Source: Ferruginibacter sp.
GTDB lineage: Bacteria; Bacteroidota; Bacteroidia; Chitinophagales; Chitinophagaceae
Direction of reading: 5' to 3'
Length of the DNA: 64,000 nucleotides
NCBI GenBank assembly: GCA_016786725.1
Contig: JAEUVU010000007.1
Span: forward strand, 62,001 to 126,000
Of the stretch, positions 18,283 to 28,133 are shown piece by piece (position 1 is the first letter of the stretch; the number at the start of each line of letters is the position of its first letter). The notes under the pieces are model-generated. The model did no database searches, was not told the DNA's origin, and was given only the letters and a program-made list of their open reading frames with translations. Position numbers and translations under genes: made by a program.

Positions 18283-18852
18283 TTAATTCCCATCATCTGC
18301 CGGGTAAATATTGTCAGCCATTTTCCATTTGCCGTTTTCTTTTGCAAAAGGAACTACGCTCCAGGACATATCCTTTCCTGAACCTGAACCTATTTTTAAG
18401 GTTGCTTTATTCCCGTTGATGATCACTTTGTATTTATTGGCCTTTGATGTGTACCATTTATAGGTGTATTCAATTGATTCCTGTCCGCCGGCCCAGCGGT
18501 CGTAATCAAAACCTGAAGGCAATTCTTCTTCGGGATAGTCCTTGAAATTTTTTTCAGAATCTTTAAAATGATTTCTTTCAGCATTGATATATGCTTCGCC
18601 AACAAAGGGCACATTAGTACGCAGGTAAGTAAAATATTTTTCTGCTTCTTTCCATTGCAGTTTGTATGGCGGATTATTTTCTTCACCGGTTCCTTTGTAC
18701 AATTTAAATGAATTGAATTTTGCTTCGTTCTTTTTATAAAACGCAAGAAAATCAAAGAACACTTTTTTTATCGCAGCCTGTTCTGCATTAAGCTGGGCAA
18801 AGGCAGGTAATGTAAAAAGCAGCAGCATCAATGCTGATAAAAGTTTTTTCAT
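18283..18852 (-). CDS. Small secreted protein of unknown function
   Basis: 189 residues from the ATG at 18852 (a TTG just upstream would add one residue). A signal peptide is clear (MKKLLSALMLLLFTLPAFAQ). The mature protein is mixed alpha/beta, starting with a helix (EQAAIKKVFFDFLAFYKK) and ending in strands (KYKVIINGNKATLKI, MSWSVVPFAKENGKWKM). That order recalls NTF2-like DUF domains. No catalytic motif is visible. It lies 36 bp downstream of the next minus-strand gene. Confidence 0.7.
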   Translation of the reverse strand: MKKLLSALMLLLFTLPAFAQLNAEQAAIKKVFFDFLAFYKKNEAKFNSFKLYKGTGEENNPPYKLQWKEAEKYFTYLRTNVPFVGEAYINAERNHFKDSEKNFKDYPEEELPSGFDYDRWAGGQESIEYTYKWYTSKANKYKVIINGNKATLKIGSGSGKDMSWSVVPFAKENGKWKMADNIYPADDGN

Positions 18853-18888
18853 CAAAAAAGTATTTGCAATAAACTTATGCGGCTCAGC

Positions 18889-19443
18889 TTACCTGGCATA
18901 TACTCCATTTGGAGCCACCACACTTGCCGGCCCGCCGGTAATGCCAACCGGCGGCACTATAATATTAATGTTTTCTCCGTTAATTTTTACAGAAACCTTA
19001 CGGGCATGTATTTCAACGCCCTGCTGGTGAAACGGTGGCATAGCTGCGGGTTCCCGGTTGATCAGGTAAGGATCGGTAAAATCACTCATCTCCACTTCAA
19101 AAGTATAATCGCCCACAATACATTTGCTGATTGCTTTGTCTGCACTGATATCAATGCTGATGCTTGCATTTAAAACAGGTGCCTGTTCAAAGGGTGTACC
19201 GGCAAAAATATTGGGGCCAAAATATTCGCCAACTTTAGTATCCGTACTTACAAAACCCATCACAGCAGGCATAGCATTGGGGTCGGGCTGCCAGAGAACC
19301 ATACCGCTTGCAGCATTGCCCACAGGTGTGCTTACCATGCGGCCCAGGTGTACAATCAGGTTTGGCATTTGAAGATCGGGAGAAGTTACGGCTACCAGGT
19401 CAATACCGCCTTCCCAGCTCATCCATTTAGAAACGTTGGTCAT
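18889..19443 (-). CDS. Conserved-looking soluble protein of unknown function
   Basis: 184 residues from the ATG at 19443 (MTNVSKWMSWEGGIDLVAVT). The open frame extends 20 codons further upstream, but that part is hydrophobic and overlaps the divergent promoter region, so the inner ATG is preferred. It is beta-rich with a hydrophobic C-terminal half (VSVKINGENINIIVPPVGIT). No signal peptide or known motif is seen. It is transcribed away from the sensor kinase at 19597. Confidence 0.6.
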   Translation of the reverse strand: MTNVSKWMSWEGGIDLVAVTSPDLQMPNLIVHLGRMVSTPVGNAASGMVLWQPDPNAMPAVMGFVSTDTKVGEYFGPNIFAGTPFEQAPVLNASISIDISADKAISKCIVGDYTFEVEMSDFTDPYLINREPAAMPPFHQQGVEIHARKVSVKINGENINIIVPPVGITGGPASVVAPNGVYAR

Positions 19444-19596
19444 AAACTGTTTTTTAGGTTGAATAATAAAGATTAAAACTATCTGAATAAGCAGATGAAC
19501 CATATACCCTTCAGAGGGTATTTTTTAAAGTCAACAATCATGACAACAGTTTGTACAACCAGTATTTGTAGCTTTAAACGAAAAAATAACGGCTTA

Positions 19597-21300
19597 ATGA
19601 AGTACAGGATTTCGATCTTCTTTTTTTTTATTTTTTTTAAAAGCGCTGCATTCGCACAAAATAAACTTGCAGAGAAGCTGGCATTTATTGAAAAGAACCA
19701 GCCTTCGGAGGAAAATATAAAAGAACTGAAAGCATTGCTCATAAGTTCAGAATTACCGGCGAAGGAAAACACAGCTGTGCATACCGTAATTGTTCATCAA
19801 TACCAGCAACTCCGGCAATGGGATAGCTGCCTTCACTATTGCCAACGGCAGATAGCCATTGCACAAAAGCAAAATAATAAACCTGCGGAAGCAGCCTTTT
19901 ATAAGCTGCTGGGAAATACCTGCTACCATATTCCCGACAAAAGCAAAGCGGTAGCGTACTGGAGAAAATGCATTTCCATCAGTGAAACCATTAATGACAA
20001 CCTGCAACTGGAGCAATGCTACCACAATATCGGGTCTGTGATACTGGAAAGCGGTACAGATTATGAAGAAGCAGAAAAAAATTTTCAGAAAGCCATACAG
20101 CTAAGCAAATTAAATAAAACAGACACAAGCGAACTTGGGAACCTGCACTACCGGCTGCTGGCCACCTTATATACTGAAACCCATCGGTATGAAAGAGCAG
20201 ATTCCTTATATATCCATGTAGTTGCAAGGGCCAGGCAATTAAACGACAGCTTATTAATTGCGGAAGCACTTACTTTTTATTCAGGATTACTGGCAGCAGA
20301 AAAAAAATTTGATAAGGCCATTGAAACCGCCAGGGAAGCATTACTCATTTCTAAAAAAATTAATAAGCTGGATATGGAACAAACGGCATTGGGATATTTA
20401 TCCAGATGTTATGCGCAGGCAGGTAACTATAAAGAGGCATACAAATACCTGCTTGAACAGAACGGCTTGTACCAAAAACGCTTTAATACCGATTTAAACA
20501 GCAAAATGAGCGAAGCAGAAGCCAGGTTTAAAACAAGTGAACTGCAGCACGAAAACGATATAGCAGCAATCAAGGCAAGAAAAGAGAAGCAGATTTATAT
20601 AACAGCCTTTGCCGGACTGCTTTTACTGGCCGGTTTTGCATTTTATTATTTTTACCAGAAAAGAAGCGACAGGCAAAAAGCGCAGTTGCACCGGCAGGTT
20701 CAGGACGAAAAAGAACGGTTGAGCCGGGACCTGCATGATAACCTGGGATCGCAAATGGCATTGCTCAGTAACAATATTGAGAATCTTGATTCCGGCTATC
20801 GCCGGCAATTGGTTATAAACGATAATATTGCCCGTGTAAAAGACAGCTCCCGGCAATTGTTGCAAACCCTCAGAGAAACCATCTGGATACTGAACAAAGA
20901 GCAGGTAAGTGCACAGGATTTTTTTGATAAACTGGTTGACTATGCACACAGGTTTTTACAGTCTTACCCCGAGATAGCGCTGCAGGTAAAGGAAGAGTTT
21001 ACCGGCCATAGGCAGCTTAATTCGAATGAAGCGCTGCAGCTTTTCCGGATTTGCCAGGAATCAATCACCAACTCGTGTAAATATGCCGGAAGCAAAACAC
21101 TTGAACTAGCAGCAAAAACAGCAGGCAGATTTTTTAGCATCTGCATTGCCGACAGGGGCAAAGGCTTTGATGGATTGGAAACAACAAACGGAGAGCATTT
21201 TGGACTAAAAAATATGAAACAGCGGGCAAAAGAAATAAATGCAGAGCTCACCATTGATGCTATGAAGGGCGAGGGAGTAAAAATTTCGATAAAATTGTAA
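19597..21300 (+). CDS. TPR-containing sensor histidine kinase (HisKA_3 type)
   Basis: 567 residues from the ATG at 19597, chosen because it gives a proper signal peptide (MKYRISIFFFFIFFKSAAFA). About six TPR-like helical pairs occupy residues 45-330 and should lie in the periplasm. A single membrane helix follows (about 332-353). The dimerisation helix has the NarL-family phospho-acceptor His in RLSRDLHDNLGS (about H380). The ATPase part shows the N box (ESITNSCKYAG) and G box (DRGKGFDG, HFGLKNMKQRA). The partner is the LuxR-type regulator 67 bp downstream. Confidence 0.9.
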   Translation: MKYRISIFFFFIFFKSAAFAQNKLAEKLAFIEKNQPSEENIKELKALLISSELPAKENTAVHTVIVHQYQQLRQWDSCLHYCQRQIAIAQKQNNKPAEAAFYKLLGNTCYHIPDKSKAVAYWRKCISISETINDNLQLEQCYHNIGSVILESGTDYEEAEKNFQKAIQLSKLNKTDTSELGNLHYRLLATLYTETHRYERADSLYIHVVARARQLNDSLLIAEALTFYSGLLAAEKKFDKAIETAREALLISKKINKLDMEQTALGYLSRCYAQAGNYKEAYKYLLEQNGLYQKRFNTDLNSKMSEAEARFKTSELQHENDIAAIKARKEKQIYITAFAGLLLLAGFAFYYFYQKRSDRQKAQLHRQVQDEKERLSRDLHDNLGSQMALLSNNIENLDSGYRRQLVINDNIARVKDSSRQLLQTLRETIWILNKEQVSAQDFFDKLVDYAHRFLQSYPEIALQVKEEFTGHRQLNSNEALQLFRICQESITNSCKYAGSKTLELAAKTAGRFFSICIADRGKGFDGLETTNGEHFGLKNMKQRAKEINAELTIDAMKGEGVKISIKL

Positions 21301-21367
21301 TGCTGTAAAAGCTGATTTACCTCACAGTGGGTATTGCCTGTAATTAACAGCCACTTATTTTTGTATT

Positions 21368-22036
21368 ATGCTGATTGCAATAGTTGACGATAAACCATAC
21401 TTAAGAAATTCGCTTAAAGAAAAGCTGTCGGCTGTTGAGCATGATATCAGCATTATCCTGGAGGCCGGAGATGGTACAGATTTTCTGGACATGATGAAAA
21501 CCGCCATGCCCCAGCCTGATGTGGTGCTGATGGATATTGAAATGCAGGAGCTTAATGGCATTGAAACCATTCAGAGAGCGGCTCCGCTTTACCCGGGTAT
21601 AAAATTTATTATACTTACCGTATTTGATGACGATGAGCGGATATTTAATGCCATTAAAGCAGGGGCTCATGGATACCTGTTAAAAGAAGCAAATGCCCAA
21701 CAGATCATTGATGCTGTTTACCAGGTACATGAAGATGAAGGTGCGCCTATGAGCCCTGGTATTGCACGCAAAGCGTGGAAATGGCTTAACTCTTTACAGC
21801 AACAGCCTGAAGCCGAAAAGGCAAGAGGCAAAAAAAATGAACTGGAGCCGCTCAGCGAAAGAGAAAAAGAAATTCTAAAATGCAGTATGGAGGGAAAGGA
21901 ATATGCACAGATAGCAGAACTGCTGTTTTTAAGCAAACACACGGTGCGCCAGCACATGAAAAATATTTACAGTAAACTGCATGTAAGCAGCAAAATTGAA
22001 GCGCTGCAGATAAGCCTGAAGAATAAATGGATCTGA
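21368..22036 (+). CDS. Response regulator, REC plus LuxR-type HTH
   Basis: 222 residues. The receiver domain (1-125) has the acidic pair DD at 7-8, phospho-acceptor D56 in VVLMDIEMQE and the conserved Lys in LLKEA. The C-terminal HTH (about 157-215) has the LuxR/NarL pattern LSEREKEIL...HTVRQHMKNIYSKL. It is the cognate regulator of the TPR kinase at 19597-21300. Its targets are not evident. Confidence 0.93.
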   Translation: MLIAIVDDKPYLRNSLKEKLSAVEHDISIILEAGDGTDFLDMMKTAMPQPDVVLMDIEMQELNGIETIQRAAPLYPGIKFIILTVFDDDERIFNAIKAGAHGYLLKEANAQQIIDAVYQVHEDEGAPMSPGIARKAWKWLNSLQQQPEAEKARGKKNELEPLSEREKEILKCSMEGKEYAQIAELLFLSKHTVRQHMKNIYSKLHVSSKIEALQISLKNKWI

Positions 22037-22162
22037 TCTTCTTAACAACTTCCCGTATTACACTGATTTTTTAAAAATGCCCTACAAGGGGTATTGTCAG
22101 ACGGTTGCAGTTTTTAAAACTTGCACCAGGTTCTTTTTGAAAACTATATTAAAAAATCACAA

Positions 22163-22612
22163 ATGAAAAAACTAAAGGCCCTTTTTGCAGTATCTGTTAT
22201 GCTTTCTTTTATGGCCTGCAACAAATCTGATCCTGCACCCGACCCGGCAACACCTGCTGCCGGCAGCTTTACCTGCACTATAGATGGCACGGCCTTTACG
22301 GCAGACTCTGCACACTATGTTAAAACGGCAACCCAAACTTTTATTGAGGCCTGGAAGGGCGGTGTTGTAAAGTTTGAAATTAACCTTACCGGCATAACTG
22401 CCAGCACCTATAATGTATTGATGGGAACAAATGATTTTATATACTGGCCTTCGGCAAATTATTCCGGGGGAACCAATGGCTCGGTGATCATAACAAACTA
22501 CGACAATACTGCCAATCAAATTACCGGAACGTTCAGCACCATTAATACTACCGGGCCGGGTGGAGCTTTTACTATTGCAACGGGTGTTTTTACAAAGTTG
22601 CACAAGCTGTAA
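22163..22612 (+). CDS. Small lipoprotein (DUF6252-like)
   Basis: 149 residues from the ATG at 22163, which gives a lipoprotein signal with lipobox SFMAC. A Pro/Asp/Ala linker follows (PDPATPAAGS), then a beta domain beginning FTCTIDGTAFTAD, the usual opening of a Bacteroidota lipoprotein family of this size. It may be secreted to the outer membrane. The function is unknown. Confidence 0.7.
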   Translation: MKKLKALFAVSVMLSFMACNKSDPAPDPATPAAGSFTCTIDGTAFTADSAHYVKTATQTFIEAWKGGVVKFEINLTGITASTYNVLMGTNDFIYWPSANYSGGTNGSVIITNYDNTANQITGTFSTINTTGPGGAFTIATGVFTKLHKL

Positions 22613-22632
22613 ATTTTAACTACTATAAAATT

Positions 22633-22662
22633 AAAAACTGCCGCAACCTGTGGCAGTTTTTT
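22633..22662 (+). terminator. Terminator after the small lipoprotein
   Basis: A 9-bp stem AAAACTGCC / GGCAGTTTT around a 9-nt loop ends in a T run. Confidence 0.88.
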
Positions 22663-22697
22663 GTGTTGTGGCCGCAAACTCTGCTTACATTTGGGCG

Positions 22698-23540
22698 ATG
22701 AAAAGTTATCAATCTTATTTTGAAGAGAACAGGCAAGCCTGGAATAAACGAACAGCGATACATAAAAACTCGGCATTCTACGACCTTGATTCTTTTAGAA
22801 ACGGAAAATCATCTCTTAATAAGATTGAACTGGAAGAACTGGGTGATGTGAAGGGCAAAAGCCTGCTGCACCTGCAATGCCACTTTGGGATGGATACCAT
22901 GAGCTGGGCCAGGGAAGGTGCAATTTGTGTGGGAGTTGATTTAAGCGATGAAGCAATCAAGCTTGCAAAAGAGATTAATGAAGAGTTGCAACTAAACACA
23001 AAATTTATCTGCTCAAATATTTATGACCTGAAAGAAAATACTGAGGCATTGCGTTGTTACTCCTCACCCTTTGGGGGAGGATGGGAGGGGGCAGATATTG
23101 TTTTCACTTCTTACGGCACCATCGGCTGGCTGCCCGGCCTGGATGCATGGGCAGCAATTGTATCTCATTTTTTAAAACCCGGCGGCATTTTCTATATCGC
23201 CGATTTTCACCCGGTGCTGTGGATGATGGATGAAAACTTTGAACAGGTCAAATACAATTACTTTAATACTGAAGTGATCACTGAAGAAATATCCGGTACG
23301 TATACCGACAGGGAAGCGCCCATCAAATCTATTGAGCATGGATGGAACCATCCTTTTTCGGAGATTATCAATGCATTGCTGAAAAATGGTTTGCAGATAC
23401 AGCAGTTTAATGAGTTTCCTTTTTCGCCCTATAATTGTTTCAACAACCTGGAGCAGGGCGCTGACAGGATGTGGCGCATAAAAGGCATGGATGAAAAAAT
23501 GCCCATGATGTATTCAATAAAAGCAGTTAAACAAGTTTAA
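22698..23540 (+). CDS. Class I SAM-dependent methyltransferase
   Basis: 280 residues from the ATG at 22698. Motif I is visible as [16 protein letters not shown], followed by the acidic loop [12 protein letters not shown]. The aromatic catalytic region ([12 protein letters not shown]) and late strands ([16 protein letters not shown]) fit small-molecule methyltransferases. The substrate is unknown. The protein carries an in-frame insertion of about 12 residues ([11 protein letters not shown]) just before the strand ADIVFTSYG. It is encoded by a G-rich palindromic repeat also seen inside metH. pyrH follows after 31 bp. Confidence 0.85.
   Translation: MKSYQSYFEENRQAWNKRTAIHKNSAFYDLDSFRNGKSSLNKIELEELGDVKGKSLLHLQCHFGMDTMSWAREGAICVGVDLSDEAIKLAKEINEELQLNTKFICSNIYDLKENTEALRCYSSPFGGGWEGADIVFTSYGTIGWLPGLDAWAAIVSHFLKPGGIFYIADFHPVLWMMDENFEQVKYNYFNTEVITEEISGTYTDREAPIKSIEHGWNHPFSEIINALLKNGLQIQQFNEFPFSPYNCFNNLEQGADRMWRIKGMDEKMPMMYSIKAVKQV
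23059..23092 (+). repeat. In-frame palindromic repeat inside the methyltransferase
   Basis: A segment of C-run, TTTGGGGGAGG and GGGAGGGGGC sits in frame and adds about 11 residues. A related sequence with the same CTCC...GGGGGAG...GAGGGGGC plan occurs in the minus-strand metH gene at 35289-35320. The protein remains open on both sides. Confidence 0.65.
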
Positions 23541-23571
23541 AAATATATCTTCGCAAAAATTTCTACCAAAA

Positions 23572-24282
23572 ATGCTTCCAAAGTACAAACGAATACTCCT
23601 CAAACTTTCCGGCGAATCTTTAATGGGCAATAAAAATTTTGGGTTAGACAGTGAAGTGATAGCCCGCTATGCACAGGATATAAAATCGGTGATAGAACTG
23701 GGAGTGCAGGTAGCCATTGTGATCGGCGGCGGTAATATTTACCGTGGGATGAATGAAGCTGAAAGCGGCATTGAAAGGGCCCAGGGAGATTATATGGGCA
23801 TGCTTGCTACTGTTATTAATGGTATGGCTGTGCAAAGCGGATTAGAAAAGGCCGGCATTTACACCAGGTTACAAAGCGCCATTAAAATGGAACAGATAGC
23901 TGAACCATACATACGCAGGCGTGCTATGCGCCATCTGGAAAAAGGCAGGGTGGTAATTTTTGGCGCCGGAACCGGTAACCCCTATTTTACTACCGATACA
24001 GCCGGCTCGTTAAGGGCAATTGAAATTAAGGCTGATGTAATTTTAAAAGGCACCAGGGTTAATGGTATTTATTCTGCCGACCCTGAAAAAGATCCGTCAG
24101 CCACCAGGTATGAAACCATTTCATTTAATGAATGCATTCAAAAGAACCTCAAGGTGATGGACATGACCGCCTTTACCCTTTGTATGGAAAACAATTTACC
24201 TATTGTTGTTTTTGATATGAACACAGAAGGCAATCTGCTGAAAGTTGTTACCGGTGAAAAAGTGGGAACACTGGTTACTTAA
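23572..24282 (+). CDS. pyrH: UMP kinase
   Basis: 236 residues of the amino-acid-kinase fold. It opens with [15 protein letters not shown], has the glycine loop [10 protein letters not shown], the nucleotide-binding [15 protein letters not shown] and [15 protein letters not shown], and is the normal length. PyrH phosphorylates UMP to UDP and acts as a hexamer. In many bacteria it follows tsf. Here about 11 kb separate them. Confidence 0.97.
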   Translation: MLPKYKRILLKLSGESLMGNKNFGLDSEVIARYAQDIKSVIELGVQVAIVIGGGNIYRGMNEAESGIERAQGDYMGMLATVINGMAVQSGLEKAGIYTRLQSAIKMEQIAEPYIRRRAMRHLEKGRVVIFGAGTGNPYFTTDTAGSLRAIEIKADVILKGTRVNGIYSADPEKDPSATRYETISFNECIQKNLKVMDMTAFTLCMENNLPIVVFDMNTEGNLLKVVTGEKVGTLVT

Positions 24283-24301
24283 TTCACCAGTAAGAAATAT
24301 A

Positions 24302-24337
24302 GAAAAAGCGGCTGCAAATTTTTGCAGCCGCTTTTTT
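24302..24337. terminator. Terminator between pyrH and the convergent lipoprotein gene
   Basis: GAAAAAGCGGCTGCAAA and its complement form a stem of at least 13 bp with T and A tails, so it can serve both converging genes. Confidence 0.92.
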
Positions 24338-24355
24338 CATTAAACTTTAATAAAT

Positions 24356-25351
24356 CTAAAGCGTGCTGAGATAAGCCAGTATTTCGGGTAAAGATTTTTT
24401 TATGGGTACAACAGGAACGGGCTGGGAGGCTGCGCTGGCAGCCGGTATTTGCGTTGTTGCAGATTCGTAACCTAAATAATAGTCATTTCCCTGTTTGGAG
24501 ATTACAACAACAGTTACCTGTTTTCCAACGGGCAGTTTACCAGTCATAAATTTACGGGTGATAAGATCTGCTTTCAGTTCCACTACAGAGCGTACATCTT
24601 TAAATACAACAAAAGCTGTAGTGTTGGCATTGGTAAAATACGATGCTGCATCAAGGCTTATTTTTACTTTGGGTGTTGAAATATTTGCCTCAAATAAAGT
24701 TGCAGCACTTAACCAACCCTGGCGTTTGGTATAAATTTCATATATCTGGGAGCCCATTATTATTGTATCTGCTGAAGGATCGTTTGTTGGCAGCCAGTTG
24801 TAATGTTGTGCATTGGTTTCGTCTCCAACAAAAAACTTCATTAAAGGGTTTATGGGAAGATCGGTGTAGCGTATGTTGATCCTTACGCCGGGCGCCAGTT
24901 GCAATGGCTGCCCGTTTTGTTTCAACTGGATAAATATTTCTCCGGCTGTTACCAGCATACTGTCATTATATGTGCTTGGCCTGTTAAGGCGTATCATATC
25001 ACCTTTCTTTTTTAATACAATTAACTCTACATCTACTTTGCCTGTTACCGGTTGCCCTGCTCCATTATTGCAACAGTGCGGAGGGAAAGTTAATTGTACG
25101 CCAAACGGTGTAATAATAGTGGCTGTGTTTGCATCAACAATGATGGTGTCTTTATATGGCTCCTGCTTTAAATTGTTTTTTAGGACAGTTACAGGTGCTG
25201 TAGGGGTAATGGTAGTTTGCCAGCTGGTGTCAGGCCCGTTCATTTGTCCCGGATCGGGTACAAAAACATCGATATCCTTTTGACAGGCATTTAATAATAA
25301 GCCGCCTGTAAACAATACCAATATGAATATTTTTGTTTTCATCACTTTCAT
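24356..25351 (-). CDS. Lipoprotein of unknown function
   Basis: 331 residues, or 328 if the inner ATG at 25342 is used. It has a signal peptide with lipobox LLNAC. The mature protein starts with a Pro-rich stretch and then beta structure, including ITPFGVQLTFPPHCCNN with paired cysteines, and an alternating segment VDVELIVLKKKGDMIRL. The C-terminus is Pro/Ala-rich. It is the last gene of the sigma, anti-sigma and lipoprotein row (54 bp after the anti-sigma gene) and could be part of the sensed surface function. Confidence 0.7.
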   Translation of the reverse strand: MKVMKTKIFILVLFTGGLLLNACQKDIDVFVPDPGQMNGPDTSWQTTITPTAPVTVLKNNLKQEPYKDTIIVDANTATIITPFGVQLTFPPHCCNNGAGQPVTGKVDVELIVLKKKGDMIRLNRPSTYNDSMLVTAGEIFIQLKQNGQPLQLAPGVRINIRYTDLPINPLMKFFVGDETNAQHYNWLPTNDPSADTIIMGSQIYEIYTKRQGWLSAATLFEANISTPKVKISLDAASYFTNANTTAFVVFKDVRSVVELKADLITRKFMTGKLPVGKQVTVVVISKQGNDYYLGYESATTQIPAASAASQPVPVVPIKKSLPEILAYLSTL

Positions 25352-25404
25352 TTAAATAACTACGTTACAATTAACAGATACCTGTTGTTTTATTTTCGCT
25401 GCCT

Positions 25405-26808
25405 CTATTTCAGATCAAGCCTGATACCCAGCCTTAAACCGGCTGTCTGATATTTTTGTTTTAGTGTAATACTCTCTTTATTCATGGCCGAAAGGTTATA
25501 CCGGAAATAAGGCTCGGCCATTAAGTGCAGCTTATCATTCAGTTTATAATAAACCGATACGGCGCCCATAAAACCTATACCGGCATTGGTTTTAAACTGG
25601 TAGGGGGATGAACTTTTTCCGGTAGTGATACTTACCGGGTTGCCGGAAGCATCCAGTATATCCCCTTTTTGCCAGCTGTAAATATTAATAACAGGCCCGG
25701 CATTTATATTGGCATGAAGTTTACCATTGCCCAGTTCATAGCCGATCATCAGCGGGATATCAATGGTGCGGTAACGGTTGATGGTTGTTTTGTAACGGGT
25801 GCCGGTGGTGGTATAACTGCCGATGGTATCGCCATTGGCATTCAGTATCCAGGTAACTGTTACAATATTGCCCTGGTTAAAAGTAAACTTCTCATTTATC
25901 TGGCTGAAGTTTACACCGCCACGAACGCTCATGGAATTGTTGAACACTTTGGTATACCGTACACCTGCACTAAAGCCCGATCTGAACTTTGTGCTCTCTT
26001 TTCTTTTTTGCAGGTAAGCAGAGTTGCCGGTATCCTGCAAACTGCGGAATGCATAATCGGCGCTGCCATAAAATTCAAAATATTTTTTATTGGCTGCGGC
26101 ATCTTTTTCAATAGGGCAATCGGGTAAAAAGATAACCGGGTTAAAACGCAGCTTATCTTCTTTGTTACCGCTCTTGCGTTTTTCGGTATATTTTTCTGCA
26201 TTGTAGGTAAGGCGGCCCAGCAAAGTACCTCCATATGCTGCGTATTCATCTCCAGCTTCTTCCAATGCCGGCGAAGTGGTATTCACCAATGTACTTCCAA
26301 TGCCGGTATATTGCTTGCCGGCTCTTACTTTGGGTTCTGTTCCTCCACTTGTTTCTGATTCGGGCAGGGGAGAAGTAACAGAAGATTTTGTAATGCCCCT
26401 GGAAGTTAAGAAAGGGTTATAGCCCGGAACAGGGGTAACAACCGTTGCGATTTCTGTTTTGCCTGTATTTGATTGCTGATCATCTGCGGCAGTCATTATT
26501 GCATTGGCATTATCTGTTTTGTTGCCAGGTTTATTGCTGTTATTTTTTTCTTTGGTTTGTGTTGCTGTAATTTCTTTAGAAGGGGTATTGTTATTGTAAT
26601 AAAGCAATGCGCCACCACTGCTTAAAGCTATGATAAGGAACAGCAACAATAATTTGTTACGGTTATTAAGCATAGAAACCCAAAAACCTGCCGGCCGTTT
26701 TTTATCCTTCTTAGCAATTATTTTTTCCCAGATGCGTGGGTGCACATCAGGCGAGTAGTTGCTGAACTGCTCTTTTATATGTTCATCAAAATGCCGGTTT
26801 GTGTTCAT
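25405..26808 (-). CDS. Membrane anti-sigma-like protein with C-terminal outer-membrane-type beta domain
   Basis: 467 residues. Residues 1-45 are cytoplasmic and charged (HFDEHIKEQFSNYSPDV), a membrane helix lies at about 53-70 and a long Asn/Thr-rich linker follows. The last 240 residues are alternating beta-strands like an outer-membrane barrel (FYGSADYAFRS, GVRYTKVFNNSM, LHLMAEPYFRYNLS). The start overlaps the sigma gene by 4 bp (ATGA), so the two are translationally coupled. The cytoplasmic part is expected to hold the sigma factor. A barrel-like domain on an inner-membrane anchor is topologically odd, though this fusion is frequent in Bacteroidota. Confidence 0.78.
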   Translation of the reverse strand: MNTNRHFDEHIKEQFSNYSPDVHPRIWEKIIAKKDKKRPAGFWVSMLNNRNKLLLLFLIIALSSGGALLYYNNNTPSKEITATQTKEKNNSNKPGNKTDNANAIMTAADDQQSNTGKTEIATVVTPVPGYNPFLTSRGITKSSVTSPLPESETSGGTEPKVRAGKQYTGIGSTLVNTTSPALEEAGDEYAAYGGTLLGRLTYNAEKYTEKRKSGNKEDKLRFNPVIFLPDCPIEKDAAANKKYFEFYGSADYAFRSLQDTGNSAYLQKRKESTKFRSGFSAGVRYTKVFNNSMSVRGGVNFSQINEKFTFNQGNIVTVTWILNANGDTIGSYTTTGTRYKTTINRYRTIDIPLMIGYELGNGKLHANINAGPVINIYSWQKGDILDASGNPVSITTGKSSSPYQFKTNAGIGFMGAVSVYYKLNDKLHLMAEPYFRYNLSAMNKESITLKQKYQTAGLRLGIRLDLK

Positions 26809-27347
26809 ACCGCAACTTTTTGTAGTTGTAAAATTTGTTTCTGCAGCATATTTCTTGCCTTTACCAGCTGGCTCCTGCTGGTGCCCGGTTGAATGCCCAG
26901 CATGTCTGCAATTTCATCGTGCTGGTAGCCTTCAACCACATAGAGGTTAAAAATAAGCCGGTATCCATCGGGTAAATTATTTATTAAAACCAACAGGTCT
27001 TTTTCAGTTAAATGTCCGTAGGCCGGCGGATCTGTAATGCTTTCATCTTTATCTGTTACTTCATAGCCGCTCACTTCCTTTTCATACCTGCGAAGCGAAT
27101 ATTTTTTTAAAGCCGTATTCACTACGATCCTCCTTATCCACCCTTCAAAAGAACCCTCGGATTTAAACTGGTAAATTTTATCAAAAACCTTGATAAAGGC
27201 ATCCTGTAAAATATCTTCGGCATCGGCACTGTTACGGGCATAGCGGTTGCACACGCCCAGCATACGGCCTGCGAAGCGGTCAAAAACCTCCCTTTGGCAG
27301 GAGGCATCATCCTGTAAACATCCTCGTATGAGTTCGTCCTCCGTCAA
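26805..27347 (-). CDS. ECF-type RNA polymerase sigma factor
   Basis: 180 residues. Region 2 (FDRFAGRMLGVCNRYARNSADAEDILQDAFIKVF) and region 4 (INNLPDGYRLIFNLYVVEGYQHDEIADMLG) are well formed. The only start in a sensible place is a TTG at 27347 giving MTEDELIRGC, which matches the usual N-terminus of this family. No ATG lies upstream in frame. The TTG start may keep expression low. The overlapping anti-sigma gene is its probable antagonist. Confidence 0.92.
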   Translation of the reverse strand: MTEDELIRGCLQDDASCQREVFDRFAGRMLGVCNRYARNSADAEDILQDAFIKVFDKIYQFKSEGSFEGWIRRIVVNTALKKYSLRRYEKEVSGYEVTDKDESITDPPAYGHLTEKDLLVLINNLPDGYRLIFNLYVVEGYQHDEIADMLGIQPGTSRSQLVKARNMLQKQILQLQKVAV

Positions 27348-27518
27348 ATTATGCTAAGTTTACAACGGGTTTTTAATGATAAAGATGCTGTAATACAACT
27401 ATACGCTGCCCCAAAAAGCTTTATTGCATAATAAGGTACAAAAAAGGGCTGTAATTTTTTGTTTTGGGGCTTCAAAATCTATAATTTGAAAAAAGAGAAA
27501 TAATCTCGGAGACTTACC

Positions 27519-28025
27519 ATGTTATCAGAAGAACAGATAAAAAAACTGGTTTCGGCCAATGAAAGCCTGCAGGTGCAGCTTGCAGATGCGAATGCTATGC
27601 TGGCAGCCCGAAAGGAAGAGATTGATTTTTTAAGCACTGAACTTGCCGAATCAACCGCCCTGCGCAGCAAATTAGACGGGCAGCTTGCAGAAATTGACAG
27701 TATGCAGGCACAGATTGACAAAAAACAACAGGCAGCAAAAGGAGCTGAAGAAAGAGAGCTGGAGCTGCACCAGGAGCTTACCGAAATGGCACAGCTTAAT
27801 AAAAAATATAGCGAGCTGATACAGGATTATGCTTACCTGCAAAGCCAGTATAAAGACATTCTTAACCAGTTCACCATTTTGCAGCAACGAAATGCCCAAC
27901 TGGAGGCAATTGCAGGGAGTATGGGCGAATTGCAAAGCCGGTTAGATAATAGCTTGCTGGAAAGGGAAACATTAAAGGAAAAGATAAATAAACTGGAAGC
28001 GCAAAAATTAATTAAAGGCATATAA
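27519..28025 (+). CDS. Coiled-coil protein of unknown function
   Basis: 168 residues, almost entirely heptad-like coiled coil rich in Gln, Glu, Leu and Ala (QVQLADANAMLAARKEEIDF, LQSRLDNSLLERETLKEKI). There is no signal peptide or membrane segment. A G-rich GGAGAC lies just before the ATG. Structural or scaffolding roles are possible but nothing specific can be said. Confidence 0.7.
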   Translation: MLSEEQIKKLVSANESLQVQLADANAMLAARKEEIDFLSTELAESTALRSKLDGQLAEIDSMQAQIDKKQQAAKGAEERELELHQELTEMAQLNKKYSELIQDYAYLQSQYKDILNQFTILQQRNAQLEAIAGSMGELQSRLDNSLLERETLKEKINKLEAQKLIKGI

Positions 28026-28133
28026 TGCAATAGCCAGGCAAGGGTTTAAAATAAAACCGTTAAACACTTGCATAGCTGGTGTGTATTTTATATTTTACCC
28101 TCTAAACTTAAAACAACTCAAAACTGAACTATT

